Below, piece after piece: positions 49,679 through 58,272 of a stretch of 64,000 nt of DNA. Numbering within the stretch: the first letter of the stretch is position 1; each line of letters begins with the position of its first letter. Made by a program: the position numbers and the translations under genes. The stretch lies in contig NZ_CP018835.1 in NCBI RefSeq assembly GCF_002196515.1, positions 1 through 64,000 on the forward strand. The letters run 5' to 3'. The notes beneath the pieces are model-generated. The model saw nothing but the letters and a program-made list of their open reading frames with translations, had not been told where the DNA came from and ran no database searches. The stretch is from Vibrio gazogenes. Lineage in GTDB: Bacteria > Pseudomonadota > Gammaproteobacteria > Enterobacterales > Vibrionaceae.

Positions 49679-49789
49679 TACCCAAATGACCTCAAGATGC
49701 AGTTTCAGCGAGAATCACTGGGCTCAGAGGCAAGGCAGAGATTTGAGTCATAGCCATTCTATGGCGAGAAGTATATCTTCCCCAGAGGG
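49679..49789. repeat. ERIC-like intergenic repeat (partial)
   Basis: TATACCCAAATGACCTCAAG… at 49679 resembles the reverse-complement end of ERIC elements (TATACCCGTCATACTTCAAG as remembered), followed by ATGCAG and the short self-complementary GCCATTCTATGGC near 49752. It lies just downstream of the MCP gene on its minus strand. Matching was by eye. Confidence 0.5.
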
Positions 49790-49790
49790 G

Positions 49791-51959
49791 TTAGTTTCTG
49801 AGTTTAAATTGTTGAATTAAACCGTTGAGCTGTTCAGCTTGTTCAGTGAGTTCTTGGGCGGACTGAGCACACTGTTCTGAATTCGTGGTGTTTTGGTGTG
49901 TCACTTCATCAATCTGATGGATGCCGGAATTGATCTGTTCTGCACCGGTTGCCTGTTCTGTCGCTGCCTGAGCAATTTCATTCACTAACGTTGAGACTTC
50001 ACTAATACTTTGCACGATTTTATCCAACGCTGCTGCGGTTTGTTCAGAAAGCTGGATCCCGCGTTTGGTTCTTTGCGCTGAGGTTTCGATGAGTGAAGCT
50101 GTTTGTTGTACTGCTTTTGCACTGCGGGCTGCCAGTTGGCGTACTTCATCTGCGACGACCGCAAAACCTCGTCCTTGTTCTCCGGCACGAGCCGCTTCTA
50201 TCGCCGCATTCAGTGCCAGTAAATTCGTCTGTTCAGCAATTTCTTCAATCGATTGAATGATATGGTTGATATCATTTCCCGATGATTCGATCTCTTGCAT
50301 CGCATTTCTGAGTTCAGCCATCAGTTCATTGCCATTCTCAGCGGATTGTAGCGATTGTTGTGACAGGTTACTGGCTTGCTCTGCATGGCCAGAACTTTCT
50401 TTGATTTGTGCTGTAATCTGGGCGATGGTGGCACTGATTTCCGTAACGGACGAAGCTGAATTGGTCGCGCCATTGGCTAAGTCTTGACTCAGTCCGGCAA
50501 TGGTATCGGCATTTTGAGTAATCACGCCTGAGCGGTGATTGATTTGACTGACTAATGTATTCAAATCATTGACCATTTGTGTCAGTGCATGACCGAGTTG
50601 ATCTTGTTCAGATGCAAGTTCAACGGTGAGGTTAAGGTCTCCACAAGAGATCTTCTCAGCCACTGACACTTGCTTTTGCAAGCTATCCGCCATGTTGTCG
50701 AGTGCGTTAGATAACTGACCGACTTCATCGGGCGAATGATAATTTAGACGGCTGTGGAACTGACCACTCGCAATTGACTGAGCCATATTCACCGCAGCCA
50801 GAATTGGTCGTGTCAGTGTTCTGGCCATCAGGAACAAGGCACCAATTGCAAGGATTGTAATCCCTAAGCCAATGAGAATTTGCCAAGTCATATTTTCTTG
50901 ATTGTTGTCTGCGAGCGCTTGGGAAAGTTGGTGCACATTTTCCAGGACCAGCCCCTGAGCGACGCGAATCAGAATAAACCAGGTGACGTCACTATGACCT
51001 AAAGAAATCGGTACATAGACTTCGATGAGATTATCTTGATCATTGGTATGAGTGAACGGCTGTTTCTGTTGAATCACATCCATGACTTGGGTGCTCTTCG
51101 TACCGAATAATCCATCAATGGATTTGCCAATAAATTCTGGTTTCTGACTGTCTGCGATGACCAGCCCGGAATCTGTCAGAATTGAGATTTGAGAATGACC
51201 GTCATACAGTTTAGAAGAAATTTGCTGGCTGAGTTGTTGGACAAAATCGAGGTTGTAGTCGGTGCCTACAACCCCTTTGAACTCACCATTCACAATAACA
51301 GGGGCTGATAAAGTTGCCAGCCAGACATTCTTGCCTTGGACCACATAAGGCAGTGGTGCGGTAACCGTTTCGTGCAATGTTTTTTCCGGAACCTGATACC
51401 AGGCGCCTTTGATAACACCATTCGGATGAGGTTCTGTCGAGTCATATTCGACTAATGGCTGAACTTCAATTTTACCGGATTGATCGCGAGTCCAGTAGGG
51501 CGTGTAACGCCCAGTTTCTTCATTATTACCGTTCAGGCTGCTTGCGTTGAGATAGTCTTGGTTGTCGAAAGCGTTTGGTGCCCAGCAGCTATATGTGCCA
51601 TTGAGATCTGGGTTATTTTTCAGGACCGCCAACAACATATCATTGAAAGATTGCCGATTGAGTAAGATGGTTCGATTGGATTCTTCATAGGCTTTCGAAG
51701 CAGACGCGGTCTCAGCTAATGTCCGGGCTGCATTAAGACCTTTTTCAAGGCGTCGGCTAATTGATTGAGCATACTTAGAGGCTGTCGCTTCTAATTCGCT
51801 AATCGTGATTGTTTTGACAATGGTTGAAACTTGTTGAGAAACCAACTGTTGTGTGGTTGATGCAGAATAAACGCCATATCCGACTAAGATACCAGAAGTA
51901 ATAAATAAACAGATACCTGCGGTGAGCGCTATCTTGGTTTGAATCGATTTAAATGTCAT
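49791..51959 (-). CDS. Methyl-accepting chemotaxis protein with dCACHE sensor
   Basis: This 722-aa chemoreceptor has an N-terminal membrane segment (~8–30), a long periplasmic dCACHE-type sensor (~35–355; [25 protein letters not shown]), a second membrane segment (~360–380), a HAMP region, and a cytoplasmic signalling tip [35 protein letters not shown]. The ligand is unknown. It ends just upstream of an ERIC-like repeat. Confidence 0.94.
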   Translation of the reverse strand: MTFKSIQTKIALTAGICLFITSGILVGYGVYSASTTQQLVSQQVSTIVKTITISELEATASKYAQSISRRLEKGLNAARTLAETASASKAYEESNRTILLNRQSFNDMLLAVLKNNPDLNGTYSCWAPNAFDNQDYLNASSLNGNNEETGRYTPYWTRDQSGKIEVQPLVEYDSTEPHPNGVIKGAWYQVPEKTLHETVTAPLPYVVQGKNVWLATLSAPVIVNGEFKGVVGTDYNLDFVQQLSQQISSKLYDGHSQISILTDSGLVIADSQKPEFIGKSIDGLFGTKSTQVMDVIQQKQPFTHTNDQDNLIEVYVPISLGHSDVTWFILIRVAQGLVLENVHQLSQALADNNQENMTWQILIGLGITILAIGALFLMARTLTRPILAAVNMAQSIASGQFHSRLNYHSPDEVGQLSNALDNMADSLQKQVSVAEKISCGDLNLTVELASEQDQLGHALTQMVNDLNTLVSQINHRSGVITQNADTIAGLSQDLANGATNSASSVTEISATIAQITAQIKESSGHAEQASNLSQQSLQSAENGNELMAELRNAMQEIESSGNDINHIIQSIEEIAEQTNLLALNAAIEAARAGEQGRGFAVVADEVRQLAARSAKAVQQTASLIETSAQRTKRGIQLSEQTAAALDKIVQSISEVSTLVNEIAQAATEQATGAEQINSGIHQIDEVTHQNTTNSEQCAQSAQELTEQAEQLNGLIQQFKLRN

Positions 51960-52586
51960 AAAGGCTTCCCTGAAATATTATCCCAATTTGACTTGGTATA
52001 CGCCTGCCTCCATGTGAACCCGTTTTTAATCGGTTGTTTGAACATGACATTTTCGATGAAAATTCATGCCTTCAATCTTGGTTTCACTCGTCAAAGAAAG
52101 AACTCTTCTTCATTGAATTGGATAAGCATAACTATGAATATAGCCTAATGGATCTCAATCGGATTACAGTTGTTGTATGAATTGTGAATCGATGATTGGC
52201 CTAGCCAGCAGCCCTGATGGTAAAAAACAAATCTTATCTAATCATAGATGAATGTTTTCGTGATACATAACTTTTCAAACGTGATTCAGTGTGATTGATA
52301 TCTGTTTTTTATGAATGAGGGGCTTTGGCGGGATGTTCTTGTTGTTACTTTGTTAAATTAAAGATAAATCGAGAAGAAGGTGGTTAAAAAAACAGCATGC
52401 AGCTCGATAAAATAGGACACTATCAATAAATAAAACTGTTTGGCCTTCCAATTTTAAGGACAAACTGTTTTACTTGCCACGCTTTGCGAATCAGCATAAT
52501 TTTTACTAGGTGTACATTTTATTTTACACTCATCTGGTTCGATTCAGTGTAAACACAATATCGGCATAAAAATTGGTATAAAACAT
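51960..52586. other. Divergent regulatory region, MCP and Na+-dependent transporter
   Basis: About 630 AT-rich nt without a convincing gene. The right part holds a TyrR-like box. AAACTGTTT occurs twice about 31 bp apart (52434 and ~52465). Confidence 0.5.
52511..52528 (+). promoter_or_regulatory. TyrR-like box upstream of the Na+-dependent transporter
   Basis: TGTACATTTTATTTTACA (52511–52528) fits the TyrR box TGTAAA-N6-TTTACA with two mismatches in the left half. A second TGTAAA lies at 52548. The site is ~60 nt before the transporter start, near its promoter. Confidence 0.6.
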
Positions 52587-53930
52587 ATGGCAAGTAATAC
52601 AAGAGGTCATTTTTCTTCGAAACTTGGCTTTATTATGGCGGCTGCTGGTTCAGCTGTCGGTCTGGGGAATGTCTGGGGATTCCCTACCAAAGCGGCCAGT
52701 AATGGTGGCGCAGCTTTTTTGGTGATCTATCTTGTGATGGTCTTTCTGCTAGCATTTCCAATGCTTGTAGCTGAACTGACGATCGGACGTCATGGGCAGG
52801 CAAACCCAATTTCCTCCTTAAAATCAATCTGGACTAAAAATCGTGCGCTTGCCGGTGGGTTTGGATTAATTGCGATTGTGACAGCATCATTTATCCTGAG
52901 CTTCTATTCTATACTTGCGGGTTGGTTAGTCAGCTATGCCATTGCTCCGGCAATTGATTTGGCTGGTTTTCATCAAACCTCAAGTTGGTTAGTCGATTTT
53001 GGTGTTTCACGTAATTTAATTTTTACAGTGATTTTTTCTTTATTAACGATTTTGGTTGTGTTGCGAGGCGTTGCTGATGGCATTGAGCGCTGGTCAACAC
53101 GATTGATGCCTCTGTTATTCATCTTGTTTGCGGTGATGATTCTATACATCTTCACTCAAGACGGAGCAATGGAAGGGCTGAAGATGTATCTGGTCCCCGA
53201 TTTGTCTCAGCTTCACGGTGGATTATTTGTTGATGCCATGGGACAGGCGTTTTTCTCCCTGTCACTGGGATGTGGCTCAATGATGGTTTATGGCTCGTAT
53301 CTGAAAAAAGATGTCAACCTTCCCAAGATCGCAGCACAAGTTGCTTCAATTGATACCGGTGTTGCTTTCTCAGCCGGATTGCTGATTTTACCAGCGATGT
53401 ATGTTGCGAAAAATAACGGTGTCGATATTTTCACTGAAAGCGGCGCACTAAAAAGCTCCGGTGATTTAGTGTTTAAAGTGCTGCCTGCTATGTTTGAGAC
53501 CATGGGGAACATTGGGGCATTACTCGGATTCGGCTTCTTTGTTTTGATGGTCATAGCGGCCCTCACGTCTGCCATTTCAATGCTTGAAGTCCCAGTATCC
53601 TGTGCGCAGGATGAACTGGGGTGGGGGCGTTCAAAAGCGACTTGGTTGATCGGTGGTTTGATCCTACTGATTAGCATGATGATTTGCCTCAATTTTGGTC
53701 AGCTTTTTGGTTTGGTTGCTGATATCACGACGGTCTATATGCAGCCGTTACTTGGTGCCGCTTGGGCTGTTGTAGTTGGGTGGATTTGGAATCGGAATAA
53801 ACTGCTCAATGAGATTAAGCAAGGTTATCCGGAGATCGAACAAGGCTTCTTTTGGAAAATCTGGCCATGGTACGTTCGTTTTATTTGTCCGGTTGCGATC
53901 ATCATGGTGTTTGCTTACCCATTAATCTAA
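52587..53930 (+). CDS. Sodium-dependent (NSS family) transporter
   Basis: This 447-aa neurotransmitter:sodium symporter-family protein has ~11–12 membrane segments. The first has the family motif GSAVGLGNVWGFPTKAASNGGAAFLVIYL; later motifs include QAFFSLSLGCGSMMVYGSYL and EVPVSCAQDELGWGRSKAT. Bacterial members such as TnaT and Tyt1 carry tryptophan or tyrosine; the TyrR-like box upstream would fit an aromatic amino-acid substrate. The assignment of substrate is inference. Confidence 0.88.
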   Translation: MASNTRGHFSSKLGFIMAAAGSAVGLGNVWGFPTKAASNGGAAFLVIYLVMVFLLAFPMLVAELTIGRHGQANPISSLKSIWTKNRALAGGFGLIAIVTASFILSFYSILAGWLVSYAIAPAIDLAGFHQTSSWLVDFGVSRNLIFTVIFSLLTILVVLRGVADGIERWSTRLMPLLFILFAVMILYIFTQDGAMEGLKMYLVPDLSQLHGGLFVDAMGQAFFSLSLGCGSMMVYGSYLKKDVNLPKIAAQVASIDTGVAFSAGLLILPAMYVAKNNGVDIFTESGALKSSGDLVFKVLPAMFETMGNIGALLGFGFFVLMVIAALTSAISMLEVPVSCAQDELGWGRSKATWLIGGLILLISMMICLNFGQLFGLVADITTVYMQPLLGAAWAVVVGWIWNRNKLLNEIKQGYPEIEQGFFWKIWPWYVRFICPVAIIMVFAYPLI

Positions 53931-53956
53931 TCATTCTGCTGAGATTTCCAGCGACA

Positions 53957-53984
53957 ACACCTTCCTTCGGGAAGGTGTTTTTGT
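53957..53984 (+). terminator. Rho-independent terminator of the transporter gene
   Basis: ACACCTTCC-TTCG-GGAAGGTGT (53957–53978) with a stable UUCG tetraloop, followed by TTTTTG. Confidence 0.93.
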
Positions 53985-54046
53985 GATGGCCGGTTTTGTT
54001 TCTCACACTTTCCCTCTATACTCCACCGCCTGATGTGGAGGATGCC

Positions 54047-54748
54047 ATGTTTCGTATATTATTTGTTCATTCTGACTTTGTGTTAATCCACAAATCTCCA
54101 GGTGTTTCGGTTCATAAAGACGATGGAGATACCATGCTTGTCCATGAAGTCAGTCGTCAACTGGGAGGTGAACCGCTTTATCTGGTTCACCGGCTAGACA
54201 AGATGACATCGGGGCTGTTGTTGTTGGCGCGTTCTGCTGATGCAGCCCGAGCGTTATCAGCCTGTTTTGCCGAACGGACGGTTGAGAAATACTATTTGGC
54301 GATTGGCAGTAAAAAGCCGAAGAAGAAGCAGGGGATCATTTGTGGTGATATGGTCCGTTCCCGTCGTTCCGGATGGATGCTGACGACTGCGCAAACCAAT
54401 CCGGCAATCACTCAGTTTTTTTCGACCGCTGGTGAACAAGGGGAGCGCCTGTTTATTTGCCGTCCCTTGACGGGGAAAACCCACCAAATCCGAGTTGCAT
54501 TGAAGTCGATTGGTGCTGCAATTGTTGGCGATCCTATTTATCACAATAGCCATGATGCGGATCGTGGTTATTTACATGCTTACGCCTTGGCATTTCCGTA
54601 TGCCGGTGAATGGCATCAGTTTATTTGTGATCCGAGACATGATGATGTCATGGGTGAGAAGTGGCGGGAGCCTGCGATTGTCCACGGCATTGAAATGTGG
54701 TCTGAACCGTGGTTACTCGATTGGCCTAAAATTAAACGAAAGCCTTGA
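54047..54748 (+). CDS. RluA-family pseudouridine synthase
   Basis: This 233-aa protein has the catalytic motif YLVHRLDKMTSGLLLLARS (Asp is the nucleophile), FAERTVEKYYLAI and the C-terminal RPLTGKTHQIRVALKSIGAAIVGDPIY. It lacks an S4 domain. The start ATG 54047 follows GGAGG; the frame opens earlier at 53996. The target RNA site is not predictable from sequence. The next gene, an RNA-methyltransferase-like protein, starts 4 nt after its stop. Confidence 0.88.
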   Translation: MFRILFVHSDFVLIHKSPGVSVHKDDGDTMLVHEVSRQLGGEPLYLVHRLDKMTSGLLLLARSADAARALSACFAERTVEKYYLAIGSKKPKKKQGIICGDMVRSRRSGWMLTTAQTNPAITQFFSTAGEQGERLFICRPLTGKTHQIRVALKSIGAAIVGDPIYHNSHDADRGYLHAYALAFPYAGEWHQFICDPRHDDVMGEKWREPAIVHGIEMWSEPWLLDWPKIKRKP

Positions 54749-54752
54749 ATTT

Positions 54753-55688
54753 ATGATGGATAGCAATCAACTAACAGTTTTTTTTCAACATCTTGAGCAG
54801 CAACTTAAACCTGAATTATTTGAAATCAGACGCTTGTTTCATGGCCGGGGGCGATGCTGGCCGGGGCTGGAGCAACTGACGGCAGACTGGTTAGCACAGC
54901 AACTGGTGGTGAGTCTTTTTAAAGCGCCAGATGAACATTTTATGCATTTGTTACGTCAAGGGTTACTTGAGTTGACACGACAAGCGGATTGGCAACAATG
55001 CGGTGGAAAAAGTATTGTACTCCAGCATCGTTATGCACAAGGTGCACCGGCTGAAGTGCTGTGGGGAACGCTGAACTCACATCCGGTTGCCATCGAGGAT
55101 GGCTTAAAATATCAACTGGATATTGGCCGGAATCAGAACTGTGGTCTATTTCTCGATATGCGTTATGGGCGACGCTGGGTGAAAGAGCAGGCGGCAGGCA
55201 AGAAGGTGTTGAACCTTTTCGCTTATACCTGTGGCTTTTCTGTCGCTGCGATTGCGGGGGGCGCTGACCAAGTCGTCAATCTGGATATGGCAAAGTCTTC
55301 ACTGGCGAAAGGACGGGACAATCATCTTCTCAATCAACATGACGTGAGTCGTGTTCATTTTCTGGCTCATGACCTATTGAAATCATGGGGAAAAATCAAA
55401 AAATATGGTCCATATGATTTAATCGTCATTGATCCACCGACCTTTCAAAAAGGCAGTTTCGCACTGACGAAAGATTATCGGAAGATTTTAAGGCGTTTGA
55501 CGGATTGGTTAGCGGCAGACGGGCAGGTGCTTGCTTGTGTTAATGCACCGATGGTTCCAAGTGATTTTCTGGTTCAGAGTATGCGCGAAGAAGCGCCGAC
55601 ATTGACGCTCAGCCATCGTTTAGAGAATCCACCTGAATTTGCGGATGTCGATCCGGAGTCTGGGTTGAAAGCGCTGGTATTCCATTGA
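54753..55688 (+). CDS. SAM-dependent methyltransferase, RlmI-like without PUA domain
   Basis: This 311-aa class I methyltransferase resembles the RlmI-type rRNA methyltransferase core (PF10672-like): QNCGLFLDMRYGRRWV, the SAM motif KVLNLFAYTCGFSVAAIAGGADQVVNLDMAKSSL, and the catalytic motif DLIVIDPPTFQKGSF. ATG 54753 (MMDSNQLTVFFQHL) is chosen; the open frame from 54510 is unsupported. The N-terminus lacks the PUA domain of RlmI. Coupling to the pseudouridine synthase suggests an rRNA or tRNA target. Confidence 0.82.
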   Translation: MMDSNQLTVFFQHLEQQLKPELFEIRRLFHGRGRCWPGLEQLTADWLAQQLVVSLFKAPDEHFMHLLRQGLLELTRQADWQQCGGKSIVLQHRYAQGAPAEVLWGTLNSHPVAIEDGLKYQLDIGRNQNCGLFLDMRYGRRWVKEQAAGKKVLNLFAYTCGFSVAAIAGGADQVVNLDMAKSSLAKGRDNHLLNQHDVSRVHFLAHDLLKSWGKIKKYGPYDLIVIDPPTFQKGSFALTKDYRKILRRLTDWLAADGQVLACVNAPMVPSDFLVQSMREEAPTLTLSHRLENPPEFADVDPESGLKALVFH

Positions 55689-55699
55689 ACTGAGATCTG

Positions 55700-55720
55700 A
55701 CCCGGTGGGATTGCCACCGG
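55700..55720. terminator. Hairpin between converging genes
   Basis: CCCGGTGG (55700–55707) and CCACCGGG (55713–55720) with a 5-nt loop, between the methyltransferase and META-domain genes. No U-run. Confidence 0.5.
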
Positions 55721-55735
55721 GAATCTAATGTATCG

Positions 55736-56179
55736 CTACTTGCTCTGAGCCTCAAATACAAGGGTATGTTTTTCACCTTGCAAGGTCAGCTTGTTTTTAT
55801 CAATATCGATACGGCTCCATTCGGAGAGCGTTGATATAACCGTATTATTGAGTGCTATTTCTTTTTTCAGGCATAATTTCATCGTCGAGTTCAAATGGGT
55901 GACTCTGAACTCATGTGAATCCACGTCGATGTCAACTTCACCGACATAATCATTACAACCCGCCAGACCCGTCGCTGTCATTTTTTGATCAACATGTAGT
56001 GAGGGTGCTTTCTTTCCTTTCGGGCGTTCCAAAGCTTTGCCATCCAGCTCAACCAGATGCCACTGAGGGGTTTGCAGTTCAGACAACTGGATTGGCTTAT
56101 CTTTACTCGCGCATCCTGCCAAGCCAGCTAAAGCTGTGAATGTGATTGTTGTGACGATAGCCTTTGAACTAAGCTTCAT
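55736..56179 (-). CDS. META-domain lipoprotein (HslJ-like)
   Basis: This 147-aa lipoprotein has lipobox LAGLAGC (Cys23). The META domain includes WHLVELDGKAL, GLAGCNDYVGEV and TLSEWSRIDIDKNKLTL. E. coli HslJ, a META protein, is linked to heat and novobiocin resistance; no function is proven for this one. It is convergent with the methyltransferase gene. Confidence 0.85.
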   Translation of the reverse strand: MKLSSKAIVTTITFTALAGLAGCASKDKPIQLSELQTPQWHLVELDGKALERPKGKKAPSLHVDQKMTATGLAGCNDYVGEVDIDVDSHEFRVTHLNSTMKLCLKKEIALNNTVISTLSEWSRIDIDKNKLTLQGEKHTLVFEAQSK

Positions 56180-56470
56180 ATAACCAACCTTTGATTGTTA
56201 AAATTGTGACGTTGTTATTCTTTTTGCATATAGATTCACAGTCAATCTGGATACCCAAAGAATATATCCGGTAACCTTTGTTTGAGTGTCAGAAGCCGCA
56301 TCATGATATGCAAATACAATTCGGCGAAGTTAATCAACTCCCAACGGGATTGTAAAGAAGGATTTTGATATTTCAATCACCGGAGCGCAATAACGGAACG
56401 AAAATGCATTTCAGACGCAAGCTATATTGAATGGAACATAGATATCGCATCAGACTTTGGATTATAAGAC
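56180..56470. other. Divergent spacer before the DUF1289 gene
   Basis: About 290 nt, promoter region for both flanking genes. GGATACCC…TATATCC near 56250–56275 resembles the end of the 49.7 kb repeat but is too short to assign. Confidence 0.4.
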
Positions 56471-56725
56471 ATGGAACAACTCGAATTTTTTGATATTCCC
56501 AGCCCTTGTATCCGTGTGTGTGAAGTGGATGAAAAAGGTTATTGTCGGGGCTGTATGAGAAACCGAGACGAACGTCTTCGTTGGTTGAAGATGAGTTCGG
56601 CTGAGAAGATCCATGTCATTCAATTATGCAGAATGCGTTATCGCCGAAAAATGGCTAAAAAACATGCCGCCGGTCATTTGGACAAACACAACTCAGAAAG
56701 CCCGCAGCGCGATCTATTCGAATGA
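56471..56725 (+). CDS. DUF1289 family protein
   Basis: This 84-aa protein has the DUF1289 motif PSPCIRVCEVDEKGYCRGCMRNRDER (residues 10–35), four cysteines likely binding a metal or cluster. The C-terminal part is basic. Function is unknown; the family occurs widely in proteobacteria. Confidence 0.85.
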   Translation: MEQLEFFDIPSPCIRVCEVDEKGYCRGCMRNRDERLRWLKMSSAEKIHVIQLCRMRYRRKMAKKHAAGHLDKHNSESPQRDLFE

Positions 56726-56767
56726 TATCTTAGACCGATGCGAAATGTTGTGTGACCCTATCTTTAA

Positions 56768-56989
56768 TTATTTATTGATATGCCAGCGATCACTGACCCA
56801 ACCGCCAGCCCGTTCATCAAAATGATTGCCCGAAAACTGACGCTGACTTTCTGCTTTTTTTTCATGGCGAGGTTGTTCATGGATTAGATGATGGATGTAT
56901 TTTGACATTGGATCGTCAGATTGACTGTGTTGTTTTAGGGCGACCTCCTTAATCATATTGAGTCGATATGTTGGACTTGAATGTTTCAT
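56768..56989 (-). CDS. Small hypothetical protein, 73 aa
   Basis: The start is supported by a near-perfect Shine–Dalgarno AGGAGGTCAC 4 nt before the ATG. The protein (MKHSSPTYRLNMIKEVALK…) is hydrophilic with no membrane segment. No family recognised. Confidence 0.65.
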   Translation of the reverse strand: MKHSSPTYRLNMIKEVALKQHSQSDDPMSKYIHHLIHEQPRHEKKAESQRQFSGNHFDERAGGWVSDRWHINK

Positions 56990-57152
56990 GTGACCTCCTA
57001 TTGATGAACCTGTTCAAAAAGTAACCACTTTGTGTGGCTGCGTCAATACGGTGTGCCTGAGTTCTCAGTTATTTTTGATCTTGGGCAAAAAATACTTAAA
57101 GATAGGGGATTCCAGCGGGTGAAGTTATGTCTTGTCAAAAACTGATAAAAAA

Positions 57153-57176
57153 AGAGATAGTCGGTGGACTATCTCT
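57153..57176 (-). terminator. Rho-independent terminator of the 48-aa ORF
   Basis: AGAGATAGTC (57153–57162) and GACTATCTCT (57167–57176) with a GGTG loop; on the minus strand it is followed by TTTTTTTATC. Confidence 0.85.
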
Positions 57177-57222
57177 TCGGGCAATGGTTTAGTGATAATT
57201 GTGTTGTTTGTGTTCGGTCAAA

Positions 57223-57369
57223 TTAACGTGTTGTTTGTTGAAATTTTGCGGAAGCGTTACGACAGTTTTTCTCAACGTTACGTAAATACTTGCTTGTTTT
57301 CAGAAAGTTGTTTTCAATGGTTTTCAGGCCAGCGATAATTTGTTTTTGCACTTGTGCTTCAGAATTCAT
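57223..57369 (-). CDS. Small ORF, 48 aa, hydrophilic; new candidate gene
   Basis: ATG 57369 follows GAGGGG by 8 nt and opens a frame of 48 codons (MNSEAQVQKQIIAGLKTIEN…, ending in TAA at 57223). It is bracketed by two minus-strand hairpins with U-runs. The predicted peptide is amphipathic and rich in Lys, Asn and Gln with one Cys, without a membrane segment. Frame length and flanks argue for a real gene. Confidence 0.6.
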   Translation of the reverse strand: MNSEAQVQKQIIAGLKTIENNFLKTSKYLRNVEKNCRNASAKFQQTTR

Positions 57370-57398
57370 CTGCAAATCCCCTCAAGATAAAAATAAAA

Positions 57399-57430
57399 AG
57401 GCTAACGAGAGCATTGCTCATTCGTTAGCC
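57399..57430 (-). terminator. Hairpin with U-run in the leader of the 48-aa ORF
   Basis: GGCTAACGA (57400–57408) and TCGTTAGCC (57422–57430); on the minus strand it is followed by TTTTTATTTTT, just before the ORF's ribosome-binding site. It may attenuate the ORF or end a small RNA. Confidence 0.8.
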
Positions 57431-57737
57431 AAACTTACCGTTGTTAGAGACCTGAAGCAGAATGAATCGGTGCTGTTATCTGTTTTAGCGATTCACCGCT
57501 TTACTATTATTATTTTTGTACGTTTATGATTTGCGTACGTTGTGCCTATGATCGTTATGTTGTGTTTGATTGTTGCCGCGAGTATACGGGAAGAGAGAGG
57601 TGTCTCCGAGCTTTTTTGAACAAAAAATGATCAAAACGAGAGGTGGATTGCAATTTGTTGCTCATTTTTTAAACGTTTCATAACGGAGTTGCTTCTCTAT
57701 TATCATCGTTTAGCGTGGGAAGGTGCATAAAATAGCG

Positions 57738-57768
57738 AAACCCCGATGTTTGGTAGTCATCGGGGTTT
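57738..57768 (-). terminator. Terminator of rplY
   Basis: AAACCCCGATG (57738–57748) and CATCGGGGTTT (57758–57768) form an 11-bp stem followed on the minus strand by a short U-rich stretch. Confidence 0.85.
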
Positions 57769-57851
57769 CTGAACTGTAGATATCACGGTTGGTAAGGCCG
57801 ATTATCTTTATGCAAAAGGTGCTGGATTACTCCGGCTAATTCTAAAAAGAA

Positions 57852-58130
57852 TTAGATACGGATGAAGTCCATGTGTGTTACTTTTGGCTTGAACACATGA
57901 CGCTGAACATCTTGTGGTTTCACCTTAACTTCTGCACCGTCAATCACAAGCGTGATTGCTTCGTAGAATTCAGGCTTGTCCATTTGGTTGATGACATCAT
58001 CATGAGTCAGTGCGATAGATACAGGGGCTGCATCACCACCGTAAACGATAGCTGGGAATAGGCCAGCATGACGTAGGCGGCGGCTCGCACCTTTACCTAG
58101 TTCAGTACGTAAGACTGCTTCAAATTTCAT
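57852..58130 (-). CDS. rplY: 50S ribosomal protein L25
   Basis: L25 (92 aa) binds the 5S rRNA E-loop. It is the short single-domain form, as in E. coli (94 aa). It begins [32 protein letters not shown]; the frame opens to 58145 but the family start is 58130. It is single-gene with a downstream terminator. Confidence 0.95.
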   Translation of the reverse strand: MKFEAVLRTELGKGASRRLRHAGLFPAIVYGGDAAPVSIALTHDDVINQMDKPEFYEAITLVIDGAEVKVKPQDVQRHVFKPKVTHMDFIRI

Positions 58131-58272
58131 ATTATTTACTCTCAAAATTAGTAAATGGTTTGGTTAAGTCTGGCAATGCGACCTTGCCAGACGAAGTCCG
58201 TTTCACACAGATGATGAAACGAGCGCGGATACTATCATTCTCTGCATTTACGGGCAATAAGTATCTTGTGAT

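Larger units (their letters stand above)
57370..57851. other. Leader/promoter region and rplY downstream region
   Basis: A ~480-nt stretch. On the minus strand a TATACT at ~57581–57586 is a candidate −10 for a ~200-nt leader with an A/C-rich 5' part and the hairpin above. The right part holds the rplY terminator. Confidence 0.5.

Noticed and set aside
51939..52148. 69-codon ORF on the plus strand in the MCP leader region
   Set aside because: Lacks a ribosome-binding site and lies in an AT-rich promoter region.
57132..57338. 68-codon ORF on the plus strand
   Set aside because: Crosses the minus-strand terminator and lies antisense to the better-supported 48-aa ORF.
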